Assembly (NCBI RefSeq): GCF_026341515.1
Contig: NZ_JAPEOK010000001.1
Span: forward strand, 930,001 to 994,000
From: Streptomyces sp. NBC_00878
GTDB lineage: Bacteria > Actinomycetota > Actinomycetes > Streptomycetales > Streptomycetaceae
Direction: 5' to 3'
Length of the DNA stretch: 64,000 nt
This document shows positions 1-8,129 of this stretch, in pieces. The notes below the pieces were generated by a model that made no database searches, was not told where the DNA came from, and saw only the letters and a program-made list of their open reading frames with translations. The position numbers and the translations under genes were made by a program. The stretch's first letter is position 1; every line of letters starts with the position of its first letter.

Positions 1-38
1 GTGTACGAGTCGTAGTTGTCCAGCAGCAAGGTACGCAT
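1..38 (-). CDS. PabA-type aminodeoxychorismate synthase, N-terminus only
   Basis: Only the first 12 codons and part of the 13th lie in the window. They read MRTLLLDNYDSYT, which matches the opening strand of the glutamine amidotransferase domain of PabA/TrpG and of fused PabAB proteins (consensus LLIDNYDSFT). The ATG overlaps the stop of the upstream acetyltransferase gene by one base (TGATG), so the two are translationally coupled. PabA/PabAB releases ammonia from glutamine to aminate chorismate on the way to 4-aminobenzoate. Anthranilate synthase component II is the main alternative, since it has the same N-terminus. In this operon of prenyltransferase, acetyltransferase and P450, supply of 4-aminobenzoate as an aromatic building block is the likely job. 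The rest of the gene is needed to decide. Confidence 0.6.
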   Translation of the reverse strand, partial: MRTLLLDNYDSY

Positions 39-886
39 CATGGACCGTCCAAGATTTTCCAGAGCGTCTGGACGTCGCCCGGTTCCAAGGTGATCCCGAA
101 GATCTCCTCGGGAGCGGAAAGCAGCTCGTCCACATCGAGTTCCCGGAAGGTCGCCGGCTCTGCGGGACGTATTTCCGTGAGAGTGCTGCCGGCGAGGAGG
201 TGCCTCACTTCGGGCTGTGTGCGCTGGAGGACCATCCGTTGGTTGAACGGCGAGCGCGGATGCGTGAGGCAGAAGTGGTTGAGGAGCTCGAAGTCCGACG
301 GATAGCGCACGTCCGTGGTGAAGCCGTAGAGCTCCAGCGGTCCCTCCGGCCGCAGGAACCGCAGCACGTGTTCACCGGTCGGCTCTCGCACGAGATCGAA
401 CGACCAGTCGCCGTCCAGCCGCGCGTTCTCCGCGAGCTGGATCGGCTCGTGCGGCCCGTAGGCGCCGAAACTCACGTCGTGGAGCCAGCGTTCGCCGTCG
501 AGCTCCACGCACAGGGCCACGTGCAGGGCCGGCCCGAACTTGCTCCCGGTGCGGATCCGCGTCCTGCCGGCGAACGCCGTGAACGTGAACCCGATGCGGT
601 CCAGCACGGCCGCCATCAGCACGACCTGTTCCAGACACCAGCCGCCGCGGCCCTGCCGCACGATTTTCTCCTGGACGCTGTCCAGGTCCAGCGGCACCGC
701 CGTGCGCCCGAGCAGCGCGTCGAGGTTGTCGAAGGCGATCGCGTCGACGTGGGCGGTGTGCAGGCCCCGCAGCGTGGAGAGGTCCACAGCCACGTCGCCC
801 TGGTAACCCACGCGGGTCAGGTAGGCGTCCAGGTCGACGCCATTCCCCTGCCACATCGAATCTGTCACACGTGGCTCATCGTTCAT
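38..886 (-). CDS. arylamine N-acetyltransferase family protein
   Basis: A protein of 282 residues of the NAT family, which transfers acetyl or acyl groups from CoA thioesters to arylamines or arylhydroxylamines. The catalytic triad can be placed: Cys84 in GRGGWCLEQ, His122 in GPALHVAL and Asp137 in WLHDVSFG. I chose the ATG at 886 because it overlaps the stop of the prenyltransferase gene as ATGA; the open frame further upstream runs inside that gene. The length is normal for the family. In an operon with a UbiA prenyltransferase, a P450 and a PabA-like gene, the substrate is probably a prenylated aminobenzoate. In the benzastatin pathway, as I recall it, O-acetylation of an N-hydroxy arylamine activates nitrogen for P450 cyclisation; that role here is inference. 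Amide ligation, as done by NAT homologues in platensimycin-type pathways, is another possibility. Confidence 0.88.
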   Translation of the reverse strand: MNDEPRVTDSMWQGNGVDLDAYLTRVGYQGDVAVDLSTLRGLHTAHVDAIAFDNLDALLGRTAVPLDLDSVQEKIVRQGRGGWCLEQVVLMAAVLDRIGFTFTAFAGRTRIRTGSKFGPALHVALCVELDGERWLHDVSFGAYGPHEPIQLAENARLDGDWSFDLVREPTGEHVLRFLRPEGPLELYGFTTDVRYPSDFELLNHFCLTHPRSPFNQRMVLQRTQPEVRHLLAGSTLTEIRPAEPATFRELDVDELLSAPEEIFGITLEPGDVQTLWKILDGP

Positions 887-1779
887 GTGAACTGCCCGGC
901 GACCACGGCCGCGAGAATGATCCAGCCGAAGTAGGTGTTGGCGACAAAGGTGTCCCAGCACGATTTCGGATCATCCAGGTCCACGCGTACGACCAGATAG
1001 GACAGAAAGATTCCCGCGAGCACGACGATCAGGTAGAACGCCCACCCGATCGGCGTCCGGGAACCGGCCCACAGCACGCCGCCGACGCTGAGCACGAGGA
1101 AACTCGCCAGCCACGCCTTTGTGGCCTTGCCGAACAGCAGAGCGGAAGACTTGACACCGATGTTCCGGTCGTACTCCTTGTCCTGATGGGAGTAGATCGC
1201 GTCGTGAATCAGCGTCCAGAAGGCCCCGCAGGCGTACAGGCCGTACACCGTGAGCGGGTAGTCGGCGCTCCCGGTCACCGCCGTCCAGCCGATCAGCACG
1301 TAGACGCTCATCACCAGCGCCAGGAACGCCGAGGGCCAGAAGAAGATGCGCTTCATGTAGGGGTAGGCGACGATCAGCGGGTACGAGGCCGCGGCGACGA
1401 GGGCTGTCTCCACGTTCGCCACCGCCAGGACCAGCAGTGCGACCACGGCCTGTGCGGCGGCGAACAGGAGTGCGTTCCCGACGCTGATCGTCCCCGACGC
1501 GACAGGACGCGACACGGTGCGGGCGACTCGGGCGTCGACGTCCTTGTCGACCACGTCGTTGACCGCGCAGGCCGCGCCGCGCACCAGCACCGCGGCGACA
1601 GCGACCACCACCACCGTCAGCAGGTCTGGTCGTTGCCCGGAGGCGAGGACGACGGCCCACAGCCCTGGAAGCAGGTAGAGCACGTACCCCGTAGGCCTGT
1701 CCAGTCGCATCAACAGGAGATATGCGCGGACTGAATTCGGGCTCTTCGTTACTACGCCGGTAGATATCTTGTGCAGCAT
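883..1779 (-). CDS. UbiA-family aromatic prenyltransferase
   Basis: A 298-residue polytopic membrane protein with the two aspartate motifs of UbiA enzymes: NDVVDKDVD at residues 74-82 and DAIYSHQDKEYD at 193-204. These bind Mg2+ and the prenyl diphosphate. About eight or nine hydrophobic segments are visible. The family attaches an isoprenoid chain to an aromatic ring, typically ortho to a hydroxyl or amino group of a benzoate. The start at 1779 lies 10 bases after the stop of the P450 gene and has only a weak upstream GGAT, so translation probably depends on the preceding cistron. The gene overlaps the acetyltransferase start by four bases. A geranylated or longer-chain 4-aminobenzoate is the predicted product, given the polyprenyl synthase at the operon head and the PabA-like gene at its end. 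Some UbiA relatives are terpene cyclases, which is less likely here. Confidence 0.9.
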   Translation of the reverse strand: MLHKISTGVVTKSPNSVRAYLLLMRLDRPTGYVLYLLPGLWAVVLASGQRPDLLTVVVVAVAAVLVRGAACAVNDVVDKDVDARVARTVSRPVASGTISVGNALLFAAAQAVVALLVLAVANVETALVAAASYPLIVAYPYMKRIFFWPSAFLALVMSVYVLIGWTAVTGSADYPLTVYGLYACGAFWTLIHDAIYSHQDKEYDRNIGVKSSALLFGKATKAWLASFLVLSVGGVLWAGSRTPIGWAFYLIVVLAGIFLSYLVVRVDLDDPKSCWDTFVANTYFGWIILAAVVAGQFT

Positions 1780-1789
1780 CAGGATCCAA

Positions 1790-2962
1790 TCACCATGTCA
1801 CCGGAAGTTGGATCAACCCGCCGATCAGCGTGTTGTGGCGCAGCCTCAGCTCCTCTACACCGACAGCCAGCCGCATGGTCGGGAATCGTGCGACGAGCTG
1901 GGCGAGCACCACCTGCAGCTGCATCCGGGCCAGCGTCGCGCCGACGCAGTAGTGGGCACCGTGCCCGAACATGAGGCTGTCCGTGGTGTCGCGAGTGACA
2001 TCGACCCGGCCGGGGTCGGTGAAGGCCGTCTCGTCGTGGTTGGCCGCGATGATGTTCAGCAGCACGAAGTCGCCGGTCCGGATGGTGACCCCGTCGATCT
2101 CGAAGTCCGTCAGCGCATAACGGGGCATGCCGCCGTTGTGCGGGTTCGGCATCGACATCCGCAGGGTTTCCTCAACCGCGCCGGGGATGAGACTCGGGTC
2201 GTGCAGCAACGCCTGCCACTGCTCGGGGTTGGCCAACAAGAGCAGCACACAGGTGCCGATCCGGGCCACCGTGGTCTCATAGCCACCGAACAGCAACAAC
2301 GCCGTCAGCCCGAGGACCTCGTTGTCGTTGATCCCCTCGGTCGCGCAGATCCTGGAGATCACGTCATCGCCCGGATTTTGCCGTTTGTCGGCGACAAGTT
2401 GCCTGCAATAGCCGAACAACTCGCCCAGCCCCTGCTTGGACCTGACCGGGTCCCCGACGTTGGCGGCGTCCTGGGTCCAGCTGCCGAACCGGTCCTTGTC
2501 CTCCTGGGGCACGCCCAACCACTCGCACATCACCTGAATCGGCAGCGACAGCGCCAACGCCTGGCGCAGGTCCACCGGTGGCTTCTGCCCGGCCAGTTGG
2601 TCCAGGAGTTGCCCGGTCAGTTTTTCGACGTATGGCCGCAGCGCCAGCAACCGCTCGGGTGAGAAGTGCGGTTCCAGCAGCGCACGCAACCGAGCGTGGT
2701 CGGTGGCGAAGTCGCCCAGCAGGCCGGCGAGAAGTGCCGACCCGCTGTCCTTCGCCGCGGCCTCCGGATCGGGATGGGAGCGGCCGAGCCGGTCATCGTC
2801 GAGCAACTGCCTCACCCAGGCATGACCGGTGACCAGCCACGCCTCGTCGCCCTCGGCGGTACGAACCCGATGGACCGCGCCCTGGGACTGGAGCGTGCGC
2901 AGCCCTGGCGCGAGTTGCAGCACATTCGTCTGCTCCAAGGGCAATTGAGCTGGGGTACTCAC
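1790..2962 (-). CDS. cytochrome P450 (first of two)
   Basis: A soluble bacterial P450 of 390 residues. The haem loop FGHGAHYCVG puts the thiolate ligand at Cys339, the ExxR pair is at 265-268 (EETLR), and the I-helix carries GGYETT at 226-231, so the usual acid and threonine for oxygen activation are present although the first Ala of the AGxET motif is Gly. The start is a GTG at 2962 with GGAGG seven bases upstream. It lies third in the operon after the polyprenyl synthase and a small frameshifted gene, and 10 bases before the prenyltransferase gene. The position suggests oxidation of the prenylated aromatic or of its nitrogen, but the substrate cannot be read from sequence. No ferredoxin or reductase gene is present in the window. 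Confidence 0.92.
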   Translation of the reverse strand: MSTPAQLPLEQTNVLQLAPGLRTLQSQGAVHRVRTAEGDEAWLVTGHAWVRQLLDDDRLGRSHPDPEAAAKDSGSALLAGLLGDFATDHARLRALLEPHFSPERLLALRPYVEKLTGQLLDQLAGQKPPVDLRQALALSLPIQVMCEWLGVPQEDKDRFGSWTQDAANVGDPVRSKQGLGELFGYCRQLVADKRQNPGDDVISRICATEGINDNEVLGLTALLLFGGYETTVARIGTCVLLLLANPEQWQALLHDPSLIPGAVEETLRMSMPNPHNGGMPRYALTDFEIDGVTIRTGDFVLLNIIAANHDETAFTDPGRVDVTRDTTDSLMFGHGAHYCVGATLARMQLQVVLAQLVARFPTMRLAVGVEELRLRHNTLIGGLIQLPVTW

Positions 2963-2987
2963 TGACGGCCTCCGCCGGAATCGAGGT

Positions 2988-3216
2988 TCAGACCACCTTG
3001 TCGAAGACGATCACGACGTACTGGAGCTCGTCGCCCCGGTGTCCGTCGAGGAACGAGGAAGGCAGACCTGCCGGCCGGCCCCCATGCGGCGGGCGGAAAG
3101 TCGCCCAGCGACGGGTTGATCGGGTCCTGGGTCCTGGTCACGTAGTGCGCCTGCTCCCAGCGCTCGAACTCGCCGCGGATGACGGGCGGGGCCGGGTTGT
3201 CGTGGGTGATGGCCAT
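2988..3216 (-). pseudogene. small conserved-looking gene frameshifted by a 7-bp tandem duplication
   Basis: The first ~57 codons from ATG 3216 (GGGAG nine bases upstream) have the high third-position GC of real genes and encode a protein starting MAITHDNPAPPVIRGEF. At 3047-3060 the plus strand carries CGAGGAA twice in a row. After this point the continuing frame has poor codon usage, while the frame shifted by one base has near-perfect coding bias and ends FLDGHRGDELQYVVIVFDKVV-type sequence at a TGA (2988-2990). Removing one 7-bp copy joins both parts into a 73-residue protein. As sequenced, the ribosome would run on to a stop at 2959. I do not recognise the family. It sits between the polyprenyl synthase and P450 genes. 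An assembly error is possible, but an exact 7-bp duplication looks like replication slippage. Confidence 0.7.
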
Positions 3217-3261
3217 GATCACGTACTCCCATCCAGATGCCGCCCCTGTCGGGAGTACGGG

Positions 3262-4299
3262 TCATACCGTGCGATTGACGATGCGGTCGAACAACGCGGT
3301 CAGTTCGGTGGACGCGGCCGGGGCCAGCTCGGCTCGTCCGAGGTACTCCAGAGCCGAGTCCAGATGGCTGCGGGACAGCTGCTCGGCCGTGTGCCGGCCG
3401 CCGGATTCCTCGACGAGGTCGACCATCTCCTGCAGGTGCGCTGTCGTGGTGCCGTCGGCGTGCCACAGCCGGCGCAGTCGTTCGCCGGCCGGGCTGTCGG
3501 CGGACAAGGCCGCCAGCACCGGAAAAGTCGGGTTGCGCCGCAGGATGTCGCTCCGGACGGGCTTGCCGGTCACCATGGGGTCGCCCCAGATGTCCTCGAC
3601 GTCGTTGAAGATCTGAAAAGCGAGGCCCAGATGCCTGCCCGCGCTGCGCAGGGCAGTCAGGACGTGCTCCGGTTTGCCCGCCCGCAGTGCGGGCGTCACC
3701 AGTGCGCACTCCAGCAGCGCGGACGTCTTCTCCTCCACGATTCGGTCGTACTCCGCGATGCCGGTGCCCGAACCCAGCCGGACGGTGAGCTCGCGAGCCT
3801 GGCCCGCAAGAACCAGACCGATGGCTTCGGCGAACACGCTGGATATTTCCGCACGGCCGGGGCCGGGGTCGTCGACGACGATCCGCAGCCCAAGAGCCTG
3901 CAACGCGTCCCCGGCCAGGATGGCCAGACTGGCGCCGAACACCTTCCACGCGGCTGGGCGGCCGCGACGCACCTCGTCCGCGTCGATGATGTCGTCGTGG
4001 ATCAGGGTCGAGTTGTGCAGCAACTCCAGTGCTGCCGCCTGGCACCGCACGTCCTCCGGCCGCAGGCCGACTCCATCGGCCGCCGCCATCATGAGGGCGG
4101 CGCGGGTCAGCTTGCCGCCCTCTGCACTGCTGGGGTCACCGTGTTCGCCGATGAAGCCGAGGTGGTAAGAGCAGATCCGGGCCAGGGTCGGCTCCAGTGC
4201 GGAAGTCTGCTGCCGCATAACGGGCAATACCGTGGACTGCACCATCCTCGGCGACAGGAAGGCTTGGAGCCCGGTCGACGAGGTGTCGAGTGCGCTCAT
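3262..4299 (-). CDS. trans-polyprenyl diphosphate synthase
   Basis: A 345-residue protein of the polyprenyl synthetase family, which condenses IPP with an allylic diphosphate. The first aspartate-rich motif DDIID is at 102-106 and the second appears as NDVED at 232-236, with Asn for the first Asp. The ATG at 4299 has GGAGGAG upstream, a strong site that fits the head of an operon. Product length is uncertain: the residues just before the first motif are small (Ser, Thr), which in this family usually allows a chain longer than C10 or C15, yet several secondary-metabolite enzymes break that rule. It most likely supplies the prenyl donor for the UbiA enzyme three genes downstream. It is the first gene of the leftward operon, with a ~320-base spacer to the repeated ispH leader on its right. 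Confidence 0.92.
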   Translation of the reverse strand: MSALDTSSTGLQAFLSPRMVQSTVLPVMRQQTSALEPTLARICSYHLGFIGEHGDPSSAEGGKLTRAALMMAAADGVGLRPEDVRCQAAALELLHNSTLIHDDIIDADEVRRGRPAAWKVFGASLAILAGDALQALGLRIVVDDPGPGRAEISSVFAEAIGLVLAGQARELTVRLGSGTGIAEYDRIVEEKTSALLECALVTPALRAGKPEHVLTALRSAGRHLGLAFQIFNDVEDIWGDPMVTGKPVRSDILRRNPTFPVLAALSADSPAGERLRRLWHADGTTTAHLQEMVDLVEESGGRHTAEQLSRSHLDSALEYLGRAELAPAASTELTALFDRIVNRTV

Positions 4300-4618
4300 C
4301 GAGATTCTCCTCCGGTCGCATGCCTTCCCAATTCCTGGTCAGAACCTACGCGCATGGGGTTCGCGAATTGCACCACTGAAAATCACTGTGCTGGATATGT
4401 TTGCGTAAATATCTTCTCAGCCCTTGCCCCACCTCGCCGTGCTGTGAAACCTCGGCGAACTGTCGAAGGCGAAGGCTTGCGCAAATCTCATGATCACCCG
4501 AGATCGCTACAGGTCAATACGTAGACAGCTTTGGCGTCTACGCGCAATCTGAACCTGGAGTGATGACCCGGAATTTGCGTGACCGTTCCGACCGCCATCC
4601 TGAACGACCTCTCCTGGC
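4300..4618. promoter_or_regulatory. divergent spacer with an inverted repeat
   Basis: About 320 bases without a gene, lower in GC than the surroundings, between the leftward polyprenyl synthase operon and the rightward repeat copy. It must hold the operon promoter. A perfect inverted repeat, CGTAGAC (4520-4526) and GTCTACG (4536-4542) with a 9-base spacer, could be an operator. No reading frame here has convincing coding bias. Confidence 0.4.
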
Positions 4619-5279
4619 CGTGTCAACGACACAGCGTGAGCATCTTCGACTTTAGGAAAAACCCCAAAGAACACGGCGTAAGGCCTGGATTAGACTACCC
4701 TGCAGATTGGTAGCCGCTGGGCAGCACCAAGGCCGTATTCGAGTCCGGCTATTAAGCCGGCACCCAACGGCAGACAAGACTTCCCGAGAAGGACTCGGTT
4801 TCTACCGACCGGCGTGGATGCCCTGTTCGGCATCGCAAGCCAGGCGTTCCGACGTGGACGTCATGGCACGGAACGGAGTGGGAATGAGTGGCGGTAAGCA
4901 GGTCCTGCTGGCCGAGCCACGGAGTTTGTGTGCCGGTGTACGCCGAGCGATAGCCATCATCGACCGCCGGGGTGTCCGGTTCGTCGACTCCGAGCAGGAG
5001 GTGCCGGAGGGCGCGGTGTGTGTCGTCTCCGCGCACGGCGTCTCTCCGCAAGTGCGGCAGAACGCGCGCGCACGCGGGCTGGACGTGCTCGACGCGACCT
5101 GCCCCCTGGTGGCCAAGGTCCACCAGGAGGCCCGCCGGTTCGCCCGCGACGGGCGGACGTCGCCGCTGGTCGGGCACGCGGACCACGAGGAGGTCGAGGG
5201 CACCTTCGGGCACGCTCCCGACCAGACGGTCATCGTCGAGACGGCTGCCGACGCGGAGGCACTGGACCTTCCCCCCGAC
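4619..5279 (+). repeat. direct repeat copy 1 (ispH leader plus 5' half of ispH)
   Basis: This segment matches 11223-11964 nearly base for base: the same leader, the same inverted repeat CCGGCT-ATTA-AGCCGG (4745-4760), and the same start region. A few substitutions are seen (for example GGGCAGC against GGGCGGC in the leader). It lacks 81 bases present in the right copy (11569-11649) and breaks off after the codons for LDLPPD. The two copies are in the same orientation and enclose 5.9 kb containing a P450, two methyltransferases and the IS nest. Confidence 0.93.
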
Positions 5280-5321
5280 ATCACACAACGTCGCTGGTCA
5301 TTACCGGGAATGGTTCACTGA
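4884..5321 (+). pseudogene. truncated ispH duplicate
   Basis: A copy of the 5' part of the intact ispH at 11488. It keeps the first two Fe-S cysteines (in SLCAGV and DATCPLV) but has an in-frame loss of 27 codons that removes the EIVHNHHVV segment with its conserved histidine. It then ends with 14 unrelated codons, so it also lacks the third cysteine (ICYASQNRQ in the intact copy). It cannot make a working HMBPP reductase. The reading frame stays open and stops 16 bases before the P450 start, so it can act as a translated leader that carries ribosomes to the P450. This arrangement probably came from a duplication that brought the ispH promoter in front of the P450. Confidence 0.9.
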
Positions 5322-5337
5322 AGGCTTGAGAGGCGGA

Positions 5338-6651
5338 ATGGCTATGTCAGTTGATTCTGGGCAATTACATGAAGGCAGGCCGTTCGACCCGTATGGGGCA
5401 CATCGCGACGACCCGTATTCATTTCTGGCCGACATCGGAGAGACGGAGCCGGTGTTCTACGCCCCTTTGCTCAACGCATGGTGCGTCACTCGGCGCGAGG
5501 ACATGGTTGCCGTGCTGCGGGACGACCGAAGCTTCTCGGCGCGTGACCACAACCCTCGTCCCGCGGTCGAGCTGCCCGAGGACGTGAGTCGGATGTTCCG
5601 CACCTGGCGCGGCGCTGATGCGGTGGCCGTCGGCTCACTCGACCCTCCCGAGCACGCCAGGATCAGGGAAGTGCTCAACGCCGGGTTCACGCCGGCCAGG
5701 GTCAGAGCGTTCGAACCCACGGTCCGTGCGATCGCCACCGACCTCGTCGAGCGTGTTGCGGTCTTGACGGAGTTCGATTTCATTTCGGCGTTCGCCGTTC
5801 CGTACGCCCTTGAGGTGATCTGCCGGCGCCTTGGCGTCCCGGACGAGTACATCGACCGCTGCCGCACGTGGTCCGAGCAACGCATCGAACTCATGATGTC
5901 GCAGCGCAACGCCGATCCTGACCGGCTGCGTGAATACGCCCGCGGGCTGATGGACTTCGGAGCGTTCTCCCGTTCACTCGTGCAGGAGCGGCTGGCCGCA
6001 CCGCAGGACGACCTGATCAGTGAGCTGCTCCACGACGGCAAGGCGGGCCGCACACTCACCGCCGACGAGGTTTCCGTCCAGGTCCCCACACTGATCTTCG
6101 CGGGACACATGACCTGCGCCGAGGCGCTTGGCACGATCCTCTACCAGCAGCTTCGGTCACCCGGCGGCTGGGCCGAGGTCGTCGACGGGACGATCGCCAC
6201 ACGGGACCTTGTCGAGGAGGGGTTGCGGTTCGACAGCCCGCTGGCGGGCATGTACCGGACCGCGGTCCGTGACGTAGTGGTCGGCGACGTCCACCTGGCC
6301 GAGGGGAGCCGACTACTTCTGCTGTACGGAGCGGCCGGGCGGGACAGCCACTCCCACGCATGTCCGGCCGGGTTCAGTCCAGGCAGTGGGTCTGCCACGC
6401 ATCTCGCGTTCGGGCACGGCATCCACTTCTGCCTCGGAGCCGGATTCGCCCGCCTGGAACTGGAGGTCGCGATACAGGCCATCGCCACCAGGATGCCAGG
6501 TCTGACTCTGGCACCAGGGCTGCCGCCACATCACCGGCCAGTGTTTCCGCTTCGGGCATTGACCGAGTTGCGGGTGCGGCAGCGGGGAGGGACATCCGGG
6601 CGGTCGCCGGGAGATCTGGACGACACGTTGACCCCTGCAGAACGCACTTGA
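5338..6651 (+). CDS. cytochrome P450 (second) lacking the I-helix acid
   Basis: A P450 of 437 residues. Haem ligand Cys365 lies in FGHGIHFCLG and the ExxR pair is at 294-297 (EGLR). The I-helix reads AGHMTC at 255-260, so the acidic residue of the AGHETT-type pair is replaced by Met258 while Thr259 remains. This acid normally helps deliver protons during oxygen activation, and its loss is typical of P450s with unusual chemistry. Start at ATG 5338 with GAGAGG four bases upstream; ATG 5344 is an alternative. A polar tail of about 30 residues follows the usual C-terminus. The gene directly follows the ispH pseudogene and probably uses its leader for expression. In a benzastatin-like pathway this could be the ring-closing enzyme acting on an N-acetoxy arylamine; that is inference. 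Confidence 0.9.
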   Translation: MAMSVDSGQLHEGRPFDPYGAHRDDPYSFLADIGETEPVFYAPLLNAWCVTRREDMVAVLRDDRSFSARDHNPRPAVELPEDVSRMFRTWRGADAVAVGSLDPPEHARIREVLNAGFTPARVRAFEPTVRAIATDLVERVAVLTEFDFISAFAVPYALEVICRRLGVPDEYIDRCRTWSEQRIELMMSQRNADPDRLREYARGLMDFGAFSRSLVQERLAAPQDDLISELLHDGKAGRTLTADEVSVQVPTLIFAGHMTCAEALGTILYQQLRSPGGWAEVVDGTIATRDLVEEGLRFDSPLAGMYRTAVRDVVVGDVHLAEGSRLLLLYGAAGRDSHSHACPAGFSPGSGSATHLAFGHGIHFCLGAGFARLELEVAIQAIATRMPGLTLAPGLPPHHRPVFPLRALTELRVRQRGGTSGRSPGDLDDTLTPAERT

Positions 6652-6873
6652 CTCAGTTGTCCGACGGCATTGAAGGATAGCCCCTGGGTTCCACAGATCA
6701 GGATGCCGGCCAGCCTCGGCATTTCGCGACGGCCCGTCAGTTCAACTGGTGGGCCGTTTCGGCTTGTCGGACTGGTGATAGGCATGCCGGTGGCCCGGCT
6801 GTCGCGTCGGGTGGGCGCCGGGTTCCACGGCTCCGGTGAGATGGTGCTGCGCACGGGGACGGGAGAGTACTGG
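6652..6873. other. spacer between P450 and transposase relic
   Basis: About 220 bases between the P450 stop and the degenerate transposase. Reading frames here lack coding bias. It may be terminal DNA of the old insertion element, but I could not find its inverted repeat. Confidence 0.3.
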
Positions 6874-7119
6874 TCAGCAGGGGTTCGGGAGGGTGTCGAG
6901 CCGGGCCGGGCCTTCCCTGATCAGGTGGGTCCAGGGCCAGTGCTTCGTGAGGCGGAGGATGTGCCGTCGGCCGATGGTGCCGAGCTGGGCGGCGATGGAA
7001 AGCAGCCGCAGACGGCAGGGTTCCCACAGGCGGGCCTTGCCGGTCAGGGTGGGCAGATCGCCGCGTATGTCGGCCAGGAAGTCGATGACGTCGTGGTGGC
7101 GGGCGCAGGTGATGTCGTG

Positions 7120-8129
7120 CTAGATGAATGAGTCCGAGGGGTGTCGTTGCGGTCAGTGATCGTAGGCGGTCAGTGATCGCTTGATCGGTTGTCCGGTCTT
7201 GTCGTTGTGCCAGATCGCGGCGGTGAGCGCGAGGATCCGGCACAGGACGCGGGCCGCTACCCCCGCCGGGCTCTTGCCGCCGTGTCGTTCCAGGTCGAGC
7301 TGTCCCTTGAGGGTCTGGTTGACCGACTCGATGACCTGCCGCAGGGGCTTGAACAGGTGTGACCCGGCCCGCTCGGCCTCTCCCTTGCGGGCCGGCCGCA
7401 GCAACTGAAGGTGACGCTCGGCAAGATCATGCTCGAACTCGCGGCCGTAGTAGTTCTTGTCCCCGATGATCGTCTGGCCGGGGCGGGCGGCTGCGGCATC
7501 GGGCGCGGTGTCGAGCATGTCGCGCAGCGTCTCGCGCTCGTCGGCCTTCGCGCCGGTGAGGGCGAACAGGACCGGCAGCCCGCCGAGTGTGCACACCAGG
7601 TGCAGCCGCAGCCCCCAGAAGTACCGTGAGTGCGACGCGCAGTAACCGTACTCGGCCCAGCCCGCCAGGTCCGAGCGTTTCGCCGTCTCGCGGGAGCAGC
7701 CGCAGCCGACCGGGGTGGAGTCGACCAGCCACACATCGTCGCTCCACAGCGAGGTGTCCCGGGCCAGGATCCGGATCATGCTGGTGAGCAGCGAGGACGC
7801 GGCACGCAGCCGCTTGTTGTAGCCGGACTGCTGGGGCACGTAGGGGAAGAGGTGGCCGAAGTCCCGCCCGACGCGGCGCAGCCAGCGCCGCTCGGAGGTG
7901 TAACCGAGCAGCGCCGACGTGACTGCGAGGGTGACCAGTTCGGCGTCACTGAGCGTGGGCGCGATCCCGACGGCGGGCCGGTACGGGGCCAGCCACGGCG
8001 AAGCCTTCAACTCGTCGTCGATCCGGGCATAGAGTGCCGTTGCGAGGGTGTCCAGGTCTGTCTTCACACACTGACCTTGGACGCCCTCGTCTCATGTCCG
8101 CAGGCCATCCCTTGGACTCATTCATCTAG
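7120..8129 (-). mobile_element. IS982-family insertion sequence
   Basis: A complete element of about 1 kb bounded by 21-bp inverted repeats: CTAGATGAATGAGTCCGAGGG at 7120-7140 and its complement with one mismatch at 8109-8129. The outermost CTAG on each side is probably the 4-bp target duplication, because joining the flanks through a single CTAG restores the frame of the transposase relic it interrupts. One open transposase gene fills the interior. The near-identical ends and intact gene suggest a recent arrival. Confidence 0.85.
7153..8067 (-). CDS. IS982-family transposase
   Basis: An intact DDE transposase of 304 residues. Recognisable segments are LSDAELVTLAV near the N-terminus, WLVDSTPVGC with the first catalytic Asp, TIIGDKNYYG with the second, and the C-terminal stretch FKPLRQVIESVNQTLKGQLDL that holds the last acidic residue. 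The start is GTG 8067. It occupies nearly all of the insertion element and is transcribed leftward. No frameshift or internal stop is visible, so the element may still be mobile. Confidence 0.88.
   Translation of the reverse strand: MKTDLDTLATALYARIDDELKASPWLAPYRPAVGIAPTLSDAELVTLAVTSALLGYTSERRWLRRVGRDFGHLFPYVPQQSGYNKRLRAASSLLTSMIRILARDTSLWSDDVWLVDSTPVGCGCSRETAKRSDLAGWAEYGYCASHSRYFWGLRLHLVCTLGGLPVLFALTGAKADERETLRDMLDTAPDAAAARPGQTIIGDKNYYGREFEHDLAERHLQLLRPARKGEAERAGSHLFKPLRQVIESVNQTLKGQLDLERHGGKSPAGVAARVLCRILALTAAIWHNDKTGQPIKRSLTAYDH

Noticed and set aside
2959..2962. GTGA overlap between the 87-codon frame and the P450 start, as if coupled
   Set aside because: The frame that reaches this stop arises only after the 7-bp duplication and has poor codon bias there; the restored gene ends at 2988, so the overlap is coincidental.
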